Shown here piece by piece: positions 1-7,969 of a DNA stretch of 64,000 nt (positions within the stretch are counted from its first letter, which is position 1; each line of letters opens with the position of its first letter). The notes under the pieces were generated by a model. The model was not told where the DNA came from and did not search any database. It saw only the letters and a list, made by a program, of their open reading frames with translations. This DNA is from an uncultured Clostridia bacterium (GTDB taxonomy: Bacteria > Bacillota > Clostridia > Lachnospirales > CAG-274): positions 1-64,000 of the forward strand of contig CANRIS010000007.1 of assembly GCA_947630725.1 (NCBI GenBank), given 5' to 3'. The position numbers were made by a program, and so were the translations under genes.

Positions 1-201
1 GACGCAAACACAAAAACGCCCTCCCTCGATGTTGACATAAAGGATATAGCCGTTCTGATAGACGGCAAAGAAACCTCTGTAAGGGGAGTAAACTTAAACG
101 GCACAAATATAGTTGTTCTGAGGGATATAATAGAAAATCTTGGCGGTATGGAGATAGACTATAAGGGTATGCCCGTAATAACAAGGTTTGTGAAGGAATG
201 A
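1..201 (+). CDS. C-terminal fragment of a protein ending in a stalk-like domain
   Basis: The reading frame is open from the first base and stops with TGA at 199-201, so only the last 66 residues are visible. The fragment contains VLIDGKETSVRGVNL followed by VVLRDIIENLGG, which resembles the repeating lobes of copper-amine-oxidase-N-like stalk domains (hydrophobic strand, short helix RDIIENLGG, then a strand). The next gene starts 7 bases later, so it probably belongs to the same phage operon. A tail or cell-wall-contact protein is likely, but the rest of the gene is outside the window. Confidence 0.6.
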   Translation, partial: DANTKTPSLDVDIKDIAVLIDGKETSVRGVNLNGTNIVVLRDIIENLGGMEIDYKGMPVITRFVKE

Positions 202-208
202 CGGAAAA

Positions 209-1255
209 ATGGAAGTGTGGAGAAGCGGCAGAGACGGATCCGCCGAAAAAATATTATTGGAGATATGGCATACCGATACAGGGGGAAACGCCGCCGACAT
301 AACCTCTGTATGCTCCGATGTGAAGATAAGCGAAAGCGAGAGCGGCAGATGTGCAGAAATAAGCCTCTCCGTACCCGATGTGACAAATCTTGGAATAACA
401 AGGCCGCTTATAATGGCAGGCGACAAGATAACCGTAAAGGCAGGCGGAGAGGAAATATATATATTTGTGGTGACCTCAGCCGACAGGAAATATCCCTTAA
501 GGACTGTAAAAGGGCGTGACTTTGGGCAGTATTTTGAGAAAAACGAGATCGTCATACAGTTTTCGGGAATAAGCTGTCGGGAAGCCTGCCGAAAGGTTTT
601 TGAGACGCTGGGCGTGGCCGAGGCGGAAGTCTGCGAAATGTCGGAAACAATAACGGGAGTTTATATAGACAGCGCAGAGGACGTTCTTGGCGAAATAATG
701 AAGCTGCAGCAGAATGCCGACGGTGCAGAATATGATTATAGGCTTGAGGGAAGAAAGGCCGTTGTGTACAGGCTGACCGATGAGGCCGTAAGTCTGAGGT
801 ATAAGCCTGCCGAAAATGTGGCCGAGTTTGACGCAGGGGAACATCACGAAAGAATGAGTTACAGTCACGACATAGGCTCTATGTACAACAGTGTAAGAGC
901 CGTAATAAAAAGCTCCGGCAAGAAGGGAGAACAAGGGCTGCCTTCAAAGACATATATAGTCACCGACAATGAAAGCGTGGCTAAGTACGGAAAGAGAGAA
1001 AAGATATTGAATGTCAGCTCAGATAAGGCCGACGAAATAGAAGAGCTGGCGGAAAATGAGCTTAAGGACAAAAGCGAAATAAAGAGAACGGTAAAGGTCG
1101 TTCTGCCGGGCGTTATAAATGCGAGGAAGAACGATGTTATAGAGATAAAGGACGACTATATAGGCGTAGACGGAAAAATGAGGATAAAGAGCATAAGCCA
1201 CAGCTTTAAGGGCGGTATATATACAATGGAGCTGGGGCTTGAAATAATGCAGTGA
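209..1255 (+). CDS. Phage tail protein, XkdQ/YqbQ-like (late control D family)
   Basis: The 348-residue product resembles XkdQ/YqbQ proteins of PBSX-type contractile tails, which form part of the tail hub. Visible signs are the N-terminal beta-rich region with MEVWRSG, the middle segment FGQYFEKNEIVIQFSG followed by a helical CREACRKVFETLGV (the place where these proteins switch into the gpD-like fold), and a C-terminal part reading NDVIEIKDDYIGVDGKMRIKS typical of the family end. An overlapping ATG at 198 opens another frame that soon closes, so the start at 209 is preferred, although its ribosome site is weak. Family assignment is by pattern recognition only. Confidence 0.7.
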   Translation: MEVWRSGRDGSAEKILLEIWHTDTGGNAADITSVCSDVKISESESGRCAEISLSVPDVTNLGITRPLIMAGDKITVKAGGEEIYIFVVTSADRKYPLRTVKGRDFGQYFEKNEIVIQFSGISCREACRKVFETLGVAEAEVCEMSETITGVYIDSAEDVLGEIMKLQQNADGAEYDYRLEGRKAVVYRLTDEAVSLRYKPAENVAEFDAGEHHERMSYSHDIGSMYNSVRAVIKSSGKKGEQGLPSKTYIVTDNESVAKYGKREKILNVSSDKADEIEELAENELKDKSEIKRTVKVVLPGVINARKNDVIEIKDDYIGVDGKMRIKSISHSFKGGIYTMELGLEIMQ

Positions 1256-1265
1256 GGTGTTTGTA

Positions 1266-1577
1266 ATGGGCGTTTTTGAGAGGATAAAAGACGAGGACAT
1301 ATACTCCGACGATATGCCGAATGTAATAAGGGAGTATCTGAGGGACGATACCGTAAGCGATGAGGAAATAATGAGATATTGGAAAAGAGCCGTAAACTAT
1401 ATAGAGGGGTATACAGGCTCCCACGGGGGAGAGCTGGAAGGAGAAAGCGCACCTGTGGCCTGTATGCTGGCAATAATAGCCGATATGCACGACAACCGCT
1501 CTTTTCAGGGAGAAAGGACATACATAAATGAGCTGATGAACTCAATGCTTTTTATGTACAGACAGAATTTTTTGTAA
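1266..1577 (+). CDS. Phage head-tail connector, gp6-like
   Basis: The 103-residue acidic, helical protein resembles gp6-type head-tail connector (DNA packaging) proteins: two short helices around IREYLRDDTVSDEEIMRYWKRAVNYIEGY and a C-terminal helix with NELMNSMLFMYRQNFL. These small proteins form a ring under the portal and complete the head. A GAGGTG ribosome site lies about 8 bases before the ATG at 1266; the in-frame codon at 1257 lacks spacing for it. The gene lies between a tail gene and the small terminase, which is not the usual place for a connector. Confidence 0.65.
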   Translation: MGVFERIKDEDIYSDDMPNVIREYLRDDTVSDEEIMRYWKRAVNYIEGYTGSHGGELEGESAPVACMLAIIADMHDNRSFQGERTYINELMNSMLFMYRQNFL

Positions 1578-1591
1578 AGAAGGTGATGGAG

Positions 1592-2053
1592 ATGGCAAGA
1601 CCCACAAAGTCTGTGGCCGCTCTTTCGGACTATTCGCAGACGAAGGGAGAAACGGCCGCAAGAAAGGAAATTGAAAACAGGCTTAAAAAGGACGGAGTTC
1701 CTGTCGCTCCCGAGTATCTGACGGAGGATCAGAAGAAGATATTTGACAGAATAATATATCTGTTGGAGGATACGGGTATGATAGCCTTGAACGATGTATG
1801 GGTCATAGCCAAAGCTGCCGTGGCAATAGATCGTGTGAGCTATTTTGAAGGTCATATAAATAAAGGGCATATGTCGCCTACCGACAAGGAAGTAATAGGG
1901 GCTTTGAGGTTCTACACATCGGATTTTCACCGCTGCTGCAACGAGCTGTGTCTGTCGCCCCAGTCCAGAGCCAAGCTTGCCAACACTGCCGCAAGCGTAA
2001 AGCAGGAGAGGCCGCTGAAAGCGCTTTTTGACGAGGCGGGCAAGATGATATAA
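1592..2053 (+). CDS. Phage terminase small subunit, P27 family
   Basis: The product (153 residues) has the P27-type layout: a basic start MARPTKSVAALS, a helical region ending in EIENRLK, the conserved PEYLTEDQKKIFDRIIYLLEDTG helix pair, and a C-terminal helix-turn-helix with LSPQSRAKLANTAASVKQ. The small terminase recognises phage DNA and loads the large subunit. An AAGGTG ribosome site lies 6 bases before the ATG at 1592; upstream GTG/ATG codons at 1583 and 1586 overlap this site. No large terminase follows, unlike most phages, where terS and terL are adjacent. Confidence 0.75.
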   Translation: MARPTKSVAALSDYSQTKGETAARKEIENRLKKDGVPVAPEYLTEDQKKIFDRIIYLLEDTGMIALNDVWVIAKAAVAIDRVSYFEGHINKGHMSPTDKEVIGALRFYTSDFHRCCNELCLSPQSRAKLANTAASVKQERPLKALFDEAGKMI

Positions 2054-2081
2054 ATATATAATAACGGGGAGGAAGTAATAT

Positions 2082-2525
2082 ATGAACAAGGTCATGCTTG
2101 TAGGGAGACTTGTAAGAGATCCCGAAACGAGGTATACGCAGGGAAAAGAATCTATGGCCGTATGCAGATTTACATTGGCGGCAAACAGGAAATATGCCAG
2201 AGAGGGAGAGGCGCAGGCAGATTTTATAAACATAGTGGCTTTCGGAAAGACAGCGGAGTTTATAAGTAAATATTTTGTAAAGGGAATGGCAATAGGTCTG
2301 TCGGGCAGGATACAGACCCGCAGCTATGAGGACAACGGCGGGCAGAAAAGAACTGCTTTTGAGGTAATATGCGAGGAATGCGAGTTTGTAGAGAGAAAGG
2401 CAGAGAGCGGCGGTGCCAAAAGTACGGTAGGAGCCGGAAAAAATACGGTAGGAGCCGGAAAAAAGCAGCAGGCAAAGCAGACAAGAGAAGAATATGACGA
2501 TTGGGACGGATATTTGCCGTTTTAA
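2082..2525 (+). CDS. ssb: Single-stranded DNA-binding protein (phage-borne)
   Basis: The product (147 residues) starts with MNKVMLVGRLVRDPETRYTQG, the hallmark of the SSB OB fold, which runs to about residue 105. The linker is followed by the acidic tail ending in DDWDGYLPF, which in SSB proteins recruits repair and replication partners. The linker contains a 21-base tandem duplication (2423-2443 and 2444-2464) that repeats the peptide TVGAGKN. A good GGGAGGAAG ribosome site precedes the ATG. An SSB between terminase and baseplate genes is unusual; it may be a phage copy in addition to a chromosomal one. Confidence 0.92.
   Translation: MNKVMLVGRLVRDPETRYTQGKESMAVCRFTLAANRKYAREGEAQADFINIVAFGKTAEFISKYFVKGMAIGLSGRIQTRSYEDNGGQKRTAFEVICEECEFVERKAESGGAKSTVGAGKNTVGAGKKQQAKQTREEYDDWDGYLPF
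2423..2464 (+). repeat. 21-base tandem duplication inside ssb
   Basis: Two consecutive 21-base units beginning TACGGTAGGAGCCGG lie head to tail and keep the frame, lengthening the flexible SSB linker by seven residues. The units are nearly identical, so the duplication is recent or gene-converted. Confidence 0.85.
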
Positions 2526-2538
2526 GGAGTGAGGGCTT

Positions 2539-2961
2539 ATGTTTTTTCCCGAAGTGGGACAGATAGTAGAGAGGTCGGGCAGCGGAAACGGAATAGATTT
2601 TTATTTTGACGGTACGCAGCACATTGTAAAGGACGACGGAACACTTAAGGAGCTTTCGGAGGTCGAAAGTCTCAAAGAGTGGATAAGGAAGGTCTGCACG
2701 ACTGTAAAAGGAGCCTTTGAGGTCTATACAGTGGAGGAAAAGAAGGTATTCGGCGTAAGCATATACGACCATCTGGGAGAGAAAAACTCCGACTATTGGA
2801 AGGCCGAGCATGAGAGGGAGATAAAGACCCAGCTTTTGGAGCATCCCAACATTGCCGAAGTAAAGGACGTAAACGTAAGCAGGAGTATGAGAAGAACCGA
2901 AATAAGTTTTACTGTTGTGACAACAGGCGGAATAATGCTTTCGGATAACATATATATCTGA
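2539..2961 (+). CDS. Baseplate wedge protein, XkdS family (DUF2634)
   Basis: The 140-residue protein fits the XkdS/DUF2634 family, a small baseplate component of PBSX-like contractile tails related to phage T4 gp25. It begins with MFFPEVGQIV, has the family-like segment ESLKEWIRKVCTTVKGAFEVYT, then YDHLGEK and the helical EIKTQLLEHPNIAEVKDV followed by a C-terminal beta pair. It begins 13 bases after ssb with an AAGGAGTGAGGG ribosome site. In the classic order this gene directly precedes xkdT; here four genes separate them. Confidence 0.7.
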   Translation: MFFPEVGQIVERSGSGNGIDFYFDGTQHIVKDDGTLKELSEVESLKEWIRKVCTTVKGAFEVYTVEEKKVFGVSIYDHLGEKNSDYWKAEHEREIKTQLLEHPNIAEVKDVNVSRSMRRTEISFTVVTTGGIMLSDNIYI

Positions 2962-2976
2962 CAGGGGCGATAGGGT

Positions 2977-3279
2977 ATGGACGGTTATACAAAATTCAGA
3001 AACACAGTGAAGGAAGGATACAAAAACAAAAAGGATATAGGCTTGACGCTGGCCGAGCTTGTAAGCATAAAGCCCGTTACGTTGGAGGCGGACTTTGAGG
3101 GCGGAAGGTATCCTTTTGTAAAATTTTTAAGCTGCGCATCCTTAGAGGGGCTTAAGGAAGAGGACGTTGGGAAAAGGCGGTATCTTGTATATATATACGG
3201 CAGGGACAATGTATGTTATATAATATGCGAGTACAATAAAATATATGACAATCTGTATATAGAAGATGATGAGGAATGA
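2977..3279 (+). CDS. Small phage protein, possibly XkdR-like (DUF2577)
   Basis: The 100-residue product has a helical start (MDGYTKFRNTVKEGYK), then LAELVSIKPVTLEADFEGG, the kind of short beta segment seen in XkdR/DUF2577 tail proteins where SINPLEI-type motifs occur, and an acidic C-terminus. It overlaps the next gene by four bases (ATGA), so the two are translationally coupled. The XkdR assignment rests on one motif, length and the neighbouring tail genes, so it is tentative. Confidence 0.4.
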   Translation: MDGYTKFRNTVKEGYKNKKDIGLTLAELVSIKPVTLEADFEGGRYPFVKFLSCASLEGLKEEDVGKRRYLVYIYGRDNVCYIICEYNKIYDNLYIEDDEE

Positions 3280-3707
3280 AAGTAACGTGCTTGTATTGCG
3301 GAAAGATACACGAAAAGGGATATGTATGTCCCAAAAAACCCGTCAGAAAATCAAAGAGCCGAACAAAGGACAGAAGCGACAAGGCCGTAAGGTTTCGCTC
3401 AGGCGGCGATTGGTCGAAAACTGCAAGAGCCGTAAAGGGCAGGGATATGTATATGTGCCGTGTATGTCTTGACGGAAAATATCCCCTTAAGGGAGAGGGA
3501 GTGTCGGGGACGGCTCCCACGGGAGAGAGAATAAACTTTGTGGATCTCGAGGTTCACCATATAGAGAAAATAAGCGACAGGTACGATCTGAGGCTTTGTG
3601 AGGACAACCTTATAACCCTATGCAGGGAACACCACAGAATGGCCGAGCATGGGGAAATACCCAAAAAATATCTCAGAGAGCTTGCGAAAAAGGAAGTGAA
3701 TTTTTGA
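3276..3707 (+). CDS. Phage HNH endonuclease
   Basis: The product (143 residues) starts with a CxxC knuckle (CLYC) and a basic stretch, and carries a complete HNH motif near the C-terminus: DLEVHHIEKI, then EDNLITLCREHHRMAE, with a further CRVC knuckle in between. These metal-dependent nucleases often sit beside terminase genes and assist genome cutting during packaging. Its start overlaps the preceding stop codon (ATGA). Here it is separated from the terminase small subunit by three genes. Confidence 0.88.
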   Translation: MKVTCLYCGKIHEKGYVCPKKPVRKSKSRTKDRSDKAVRFRSGGDWSKTARAVKGRDMYMCRVCLDGKYPLKGEGVSGTAPTGERINFVDLEVHHIEKISDRYDLRLCEDNLITLCREHHRMAEHGEIPKKYLRELAKKEVNF

Positions 3708-3708
3708 T

Positions 3709-4461
3709 ATGCTTGACGTTGTGAAAATGTATACCAGTGCAAACAACGGAGAGGAAATACTTATATTTCCCATAATACCTAAAAATCTGCCGGAGATAGA
3801 GGACGAATGGGGACATGAGGAGTTTGTCACAAACGATGCGTCCATGACGCTCATAGGCATAAGAAAGCGAAAGAAAATAAGCCTTGAGCTTTTGCTGCCC
3901 GTAAAAACACGGTACAGACATATGGACAGAGAGGCCGTGAGCGGTGAGAAATATATTGAGTTTTGGGAGAAGTGGGGAAGCCGCAGAGTTCCCATGAGAC
4001 TTGTAATAACAAGAGGCGGACACACTGTAATAAACATGGCCTATACGGTAGACAGCTTAAGCTGGCATTATACCAAGATACAGGACATAGAGGCTAAAGT
4101 CGACATAACGGAATACATATTTGAGGAGGATCTGCAGCCGCAGGCGGAGGAGAAAGTCTACAAATGGGAGACGGTGAAAATCAGTTTCGGCGGCAGAAAT
4201 TTTGTTGTTACGGGAGCCAATGTGGACGGATATTATATAACGCCCATAAGAGAGGTTTTGGAAAACATAGGCTATACGGTAAGGTGGAACCCTGCCGACA
4301 AAAGCATTTGGTGGGGACGCGAGGCCGCAGAAAACAGATACGGAAAGGATTTTGAAATTTATAACGGGACGAGCTACGGATATATAAGGGACATATGCGA
4401 CGCCGTAGGCGTAAGCGTGGACTGGGACGATGAAAACCGTGTAATTATGATAGAGGGGTGA
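3709..4461 (+). CDS. XkdP-like tail protein with a C-terminal stalk domain in place of LysM
   Basis: Residues 1-147 match the tail-assembly part of XkdP-type proteins: LIFPIIPKNLPEIEDEWGHEEF, then ISLELLLPVKTRYR, FWEKWGSRRVPMRLVIT and a final strand ending YTKIQDIEAKVDITEYIFEE. XkdP homologues usually continue with a LysM domain. From about residue 155 this protein instead carries a copper-amine-oxidase-N-like stalk domain (ITPIREVLENIGYTVRWNPADKSIWW, and later GYIRDICDAVGVSVDWDDENRVIMIEG). It is followed after 4 bases by the baseplate J gene. The domain swap is seen directly; the role in binding the cell envelope is inferred. Confidence 0.7.
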   Translation: MLDVVKMYTSANNGEEILIFPIIPKNLPEIEDEWGHEEFVTNDASMTLIGIRKRKKISLELLLPVKTRYRHMDREAVSGEKYIEFWEKWGSRRVPMRLVITRGGHTVINMAYTVDSLSWHYTKIQDIEAKVDITEYIFEEDLQPQAEEKVYKWETVKISFGGRNFVVTGANVDGYYITPIREVLENIGYTVRWNPADKSIWWGREAAENRYGKDFEIYNGTSYGYIRDICDAVGVSVDWDDENRVIMIEG

Positions 4462-4465
4462 CTGT

Positions 4466-5554
4466 ATGGAAAGATTTTACAGAAGCGCCGAGGAGCTTTG
4501 CGAGGAGATGGCATCTGCGGTTGACGGAAAATATTCTGCCGCAAAGGGTACTTGGCTATGGGAGATATTGAAGGCCGTATCTATTGGGCTAAGCGAAATA
4601 ACAAAAGAGCTTGAAGAATTATCAAAAAAGTTTTATTATAAAGAGCTTAAGGGAGACGAGCTTGACGATTATGTGGAAAATTGGAGTTATATAACAAGAA
4701 AAAAGGCTGCTTATGCCAACGGATATGTGACGTTTAAAGCCAAAGAGACGAGGACGGGGAGCATATCCGAAGGGGTATATGTATCCAAAGGGAATATAAG
4801 ATACGTTACAGTGAGAGGCGCAGAGATAACGGAGCCGGGCGGAAGTGTGGAGCTGCCTGTCGAGTGCTGCGACATAGGCGAGGCGGGAAACTGCGAGCCG
4901 GGAGAAATAAACAGGCTTATAACCTCTCTTGATTTTGTGGAAAGCGTCGGCAACAGAATAAGCGTGACGGGAGGTTCCGACAGAGAGGGAGACGATGAGC
5001 TGAGGGCGAGATATGAAAAGGCAATGAAAAAGACTGCCAATGCGGGGAATAAGGCATACTATGAAGAATTGGCCGAAAGTGTAAGCGGAGTGGGAGCCGC
5101 TTTTTGTATATCCTGTCCCGGGAGAGTTGCCGGAACTGCCGATTTATACATATTGAACACCGATATGAACGAGGCGGCGGAGGACAAGATAGAAGAAGTC
5201 CAGAACTTTATAGATCCCAACAGAAACGGAGACGGGGCAGGAGAGGCTGCTGTCGGAGCGGTCGTCACCGTAAAGACCCCCATAGTTGAGAAAATAAACG
5301 TGGAGGCCGAACTTGTTATGAACGAGGGGTACAGCGCAGAAGGAGCAAGGCAGGAGGCGTTCGGCATAATAGAGGAATATCTGAGAGAGGCATTTTCGGA
5401 GGGTATTGTAAGATATAACCGCATAGGAAAGTGTATATTGGAGACCGAGGGCGTGAGGGATTTTTTGTCTCTTAAGGTGAACGGCGGAACGGAAAACTTA
5501 AGCTCCGAAGGACTTATAAAGCTGTACAGACTTCAGGAGCTTGTCTTGCAGTGA
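4466..5554 (+). CDS. Baseplate J-like protein (XkdT family)
   Basis: The 362-residue product is a baseplate wedge protein of the gpJ/XkdT family. It shows the N-terminal helix with LWEILKAVSIGLSEITKELEEL, the conserved segment GNCEPGEINRLITSLDFVESVGNRISVTGG, then GSDREGDDELRARYEKAMKKTAN, AYYEELAESVSGVGAAFC and the C-terminal domain FSEGIVRYNRIGKCILETEGVRDF. The ATG at 4466 has a GAGGGGTG ribosome site. It is full length for the family and is the strongest evidence for a contractile tail. Confidence 0.9.
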   Translation: MERFYRSAEELCEEMASAVDGKYSAAKGTWLWEILKAVSIGLSEITKELEELSKKFYYKELKGDELDDYVENWSYITRKKAAYANGYVTFKAKETRTGSISEGVYVSKGNIRYVTVRGAEITEPGGSVELPVECCDIGEAGNCEPGEINRLITSLDFVESVGNRISVTGGSDREGDDELRARYEKAMKKTANAGNKAYYEELAESVSGVGAAFCISCPGRVAGTADLYILNTDMNEAAEDKIEEVQNFIDPNRNGDGAGEAAVGAVVTVKTPIVEKINVEAELVMNEGYSAEGARQEAFGIIEEYLREAFSEGIVRYNRIGKCILETEGVRDFLSLKVNGGTENLSSEGLIKLYRLQELVLQ

Positions 5555-5564
5555 AGGTGATTTT

Positions 5565-5963
5565 ATGATAAACTTAGCGGGGAAACTTAAGAACCGTGTG
5601 GAGGTATACGGACGTATCGAAACCGTGGCGGAGAGCGGAGCGGTAAAATACGACTATGGATTTGTAAAAAAGGTGTGGGCGGCTGTAACGCCGTGTCTGA
5701 CAAATATAAACGTGCTTGGAACGAAGGACAGGAGCTATGAGGGAATAGCGGAATCAACGGTCGCTATGAAATTCAAGTTTCTTATGCGTATAGATGCTCT
5801 TAATGTGCAGAATGATATGTATTTTGTATGCAAGGGGCAAAAATATGACGTTATGTATTCCATACCGTACTTCAAAGACGGATCGTATATGGAGGTGTAT
5901 ACGACGCTGCGCATAGAGAATGATGACAACACCTTCAAAGGGGAAGACGGATATGCTTATTGA
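5565..5963 (+). CDS. Phage head closure / head-tail adaptor protein
   Basis: The product (132 residues) resembles the SPP1 gp16-like head-tail joining family: INLAGKLKNRVEVYGRIETVAESG at the start (these proteins open with a statement of the kind 'L+ +RV +++ ...D..G'), VWAAVTPC in the middle, and a C-terminal region with MYFVCKGQKYDVMYSIPYFKDG. The ATG at 5565 has a GAAGGTGA ribosome site; the open frame extends upstream to TTG 5541 but without such a site. It lies between the two baseplate genes xkdT-like and xkdU-like, an unexpected position for a head gene. Confidence 0.65.
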   Translation: MINLAGKLKNRVEVYGRIETVAESGAVKYDYGFVKKVWAAVTPCLTNINVLGTKDRSYEGIAESTVAMKFKFLMRIDALNVQNDMYFVCKGQKYDVMYSIPYFKDGSYMEVYTTLRIENDDNTFKGEDGYAY

Positions 5964-6477
5964 CAAAATGCACGAGATGTATAAAAATGATGTTGTGACG
6001 GAAGACGTTATGGCAGCTCTTGAGGCGGCCGTAAAAAAGGCCGGGGAACAGGGCAGAGATATAGACAAGAACAGACTTCTGGAATTTGCGGATTTTTATC
6101 TTTATCAGATCGAAAAGGAGCTGGGGCTGCCCTCTGAGGGAAGTTTCTCGGAGAGGCGGGCTGCCGTGAAAGTAAAGCTTCTGACAAGGGGAGAGGTAAG
6201 CCTTGAAGGAGCGGGACACATATGTGACGAATATATAAAGTGGCATAGGTTTACATATTCTGCCGAGGGGCGAAGTCTTATGGTCGAAGTCGGAGAGGAT
6301 GAGGCGAAGGAGATAATAGCAGGCCTTATGAAGGTTTTGGAGGACTATCTCCCTGCGCATATACTGATAGGATATAAGTATTTCATAAGAATGCATAAAG
6401 AGGTTGGCGAATATACCCACGGGCATCTGAGAAAATTTACTCATGCCGAACTGAGAAAGAGAACAATTCTAAAATGA
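5953..6477 (+). CDS. Baseplate/tail protein, YmfQ/XkdU family (DUF2313-like)
   Basis: The 174-residue product matches the YmfQ/XkdU pattern: an N-terminal helix, then FADFYLYQIEKELGLPSE, SFSERRAAVKVKLLTRGEVSLEGAG (the conserved segment preceding the C-terminal beta domain), and DYLPAHI near the end. It overlaps the preceding gene by 11 bases. The family closes the baseplate and links to the tail fibre gene, but no fibre, lysis or integrase gene follows: this is the last phage gene in the window. Confidence 0.7.
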   Translation: MLIDKMHEMYKNDVVTEDVMAALEAAVKKAGEQGRDIDKNRLLEFADFYLYQIEKELGLPSEGSFSERRAAVKVKLLTRGEVSLEGAGHICDEYIKWHRFTYSAEGRSLMVEVGEDEAKEIIAGLMKVLEDYLPAHILIGYKYFIRMHKEVGEYTHGHLRKFTHAELRKRTILK

Positions 6478-6478
6478 G

Positions 6479-6502
6479 AAAACCGCCGTTTGGGGCGGCG
6501 GT
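6479..6502 (+). terminator. Hairpin after the last phage gene
   Basis: A stem ACCGCCG / CGGCGGT with a seven-base loop lies just after the stop codon of the XkdU-like gene. There is no immediate run of T, so it is only a possible terminator; it could also mark the edge of the inserted element. Confidence 0.4.
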
Positions 6503-6551
6503 AAACTCTGTTGTTGTCGTTCTGCTTTCTTTTTCGGGCGTTTGAGGTAAT

Positions 6552-7964
6552 ATGCTTATAATATACATATCACAACAAAAACGGCGTGTTTATGGGGGTT
6601 TTGGGGTTGTGTGGCTTAAAAATAAAGTAAAAATATTTCCGGTTATGTTCGGATCGGCTCTTAACAATGTTGGTACAGAGGAATTTTTGGAAAAATTCAA
6701 TGAGCTTACATATACCGAGTATAACTCCGAAAAGAGTTTTTTGGGAAAGGTCTTTAAAATAAGGCACGACAAGGACGGAAAGGAAATAATTTTTATTAAG
6801 GCTCTGAGAGGAAAAACAGGAATAAAGGATGAATTTATATTTGAAGGAAGTACCGAAAAAATAAACGAAATAAGATTCTATAACGGAGACAAATATAAGA
6901 ACGAAAGCTTTGCCGAAGCAGGAGACGTTTTTGCCGTATGCGGTCTTAAAACTCCTTTATGCGGAGATATTATTGAAAAAAGAGGCATAAGGGAAAGAAA
7001 GAGCAGATCGTTTTCGGTTATGGAATCTCAGATAAAAATAAACGACAACACGGATAAAAACAGAATTGCAGAAATATTCGGAATACTTGAAAAGGAAGAA
7101 CCTTCGCTGAACATAAATAAACAGGACGGAGATATAAAAATAAGCATTACGGGGAAAATCCAGCTTGAAATTCTGAAAATAATAATAAAAAACCGTTTCG
7201 GAGCGGATCTGGATTTTGAAAAGCCAAGGGTAAAATATACCGAAACCATAAAAGAAAGCGTTATGGGAATAGGTCATTATGAACCTTTAAGGCACTATGC
7301 CGAGGTACAATTAAGGCTTGAACCTCTGCTGAGAAATTCGGGAATAGAATTTGAATCGGAATGTCACACAGACAGGCTGTCTATAAATTATCAGAATCTT
7401 ATAAAGACTCACGTTTTTGAAAAACAACACAGAGGAGTTCTTACCGGGTCGCCCATAACCGATATAAAAATAGTTCTGACGGACGGCATCTCCCATATTA
7501 AACATACGGAGGGTGGAGATTTCAGACAATCGGTATACAGAGGTATAAGACAGGGACTTATGAAAGCCGAGTCTGTTCTTCTTGAACCCTTTTACAGATT
7601 TGAGATATATGCTCCCGATAAATATACAGGAAGAATAATATCCGATATACAAAGGCTGAGAGGCAGCTTTGAATCGCCCGAAATTTTCGGAAACAATGTC
7701 GTTATAAAGGGCAGAGGCCCCGTAGAGACATTTATGGACTATAAAGAGGAGCTTCTTATATTTACAAAGGGAGAGGGAAGTATAGAATTTTCATACGGAG
7801 GAAACGACGTATGTGAAATTGCCGAAAGGGTCATTGAAGAAAAAGGATATGACCCTACAGCCGATACGGAAAACAGCCCAAATTCTGTTTTTTGCAAAAA
7901 AGGAGCCGGCTTTGTTGTAAAATGGTATGAGGTTGAAAATTATGCCCATACTCTGAGGAAGTGA
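6552..7964 (+). CDS. TetM-like ribosome-protection factor lacking the GTPase domain (probable pseudogene)
   Basis: The frame encodes domains II to V of an EF-G/TetM-type translation factor. Visible landmarks are KIFPVMFGSALNNVGTEEF (the junction after the G domain), FLGKVFKIRHDKDGKE (domain II), ISITGKIQLEILKIII and KPRVKYTETIKESV (domain III/IV), and LLEPFYRFEIYAPDKYTGR (domain V). The roughly 220-residue GTPase domain with its P-loop is missing; upstream lies an unrelated 15-20 residue lead-in and then the phage block. The open frame is otherwise intact over 400 codons and more AT-rich than the phage genes. It is most simply a gene cut by the phage-element boundary, possibly still translated. 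Resistance cannot be inferred without the G domain. Confidence 0.75.
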   Translation: MLIIYISQQKRRVYGGFGVVWLKNKVKIFPVMFGSALNNVGTEEFLEKFNELTYTEYNSEKSFLGKVFKIRHDKDGKEIIFIKALRGKTGIKDEFIFEGSTEKINEIRFYNGDKYKNESFAEAGDVFAVCGLKTPLCGDIIEKRGIRERKSRSFSVMESQIKINDNTDKNRIAEIFGILEKEEPSLNINKQDGDIKISITGKIQLEILKIIIKNRFGADLDFEKPRVKYTETIKESVMGIGHYEPLRHYAEVQLRLEPLLRNSGIEFESECHTDRLSINYQNLIKTHVFEKQHRGVLTGSPITDIKIVLTDGISHIKHTEGGDFRQSVYRGIRQGLMKAESVLLEPFYRFEIYAPDKYTGRIISDIQRLRGSFESPEIFGNNVVIKGRGPVETFMDYKEELLIFTKGEGSIEFSYGGNDVCEIAERVIEEKGYDPTADTENSPNSVFCKKGAGFVVKWYEVENYAHTLRK

Positions 7965-7969
7965 ATAAA

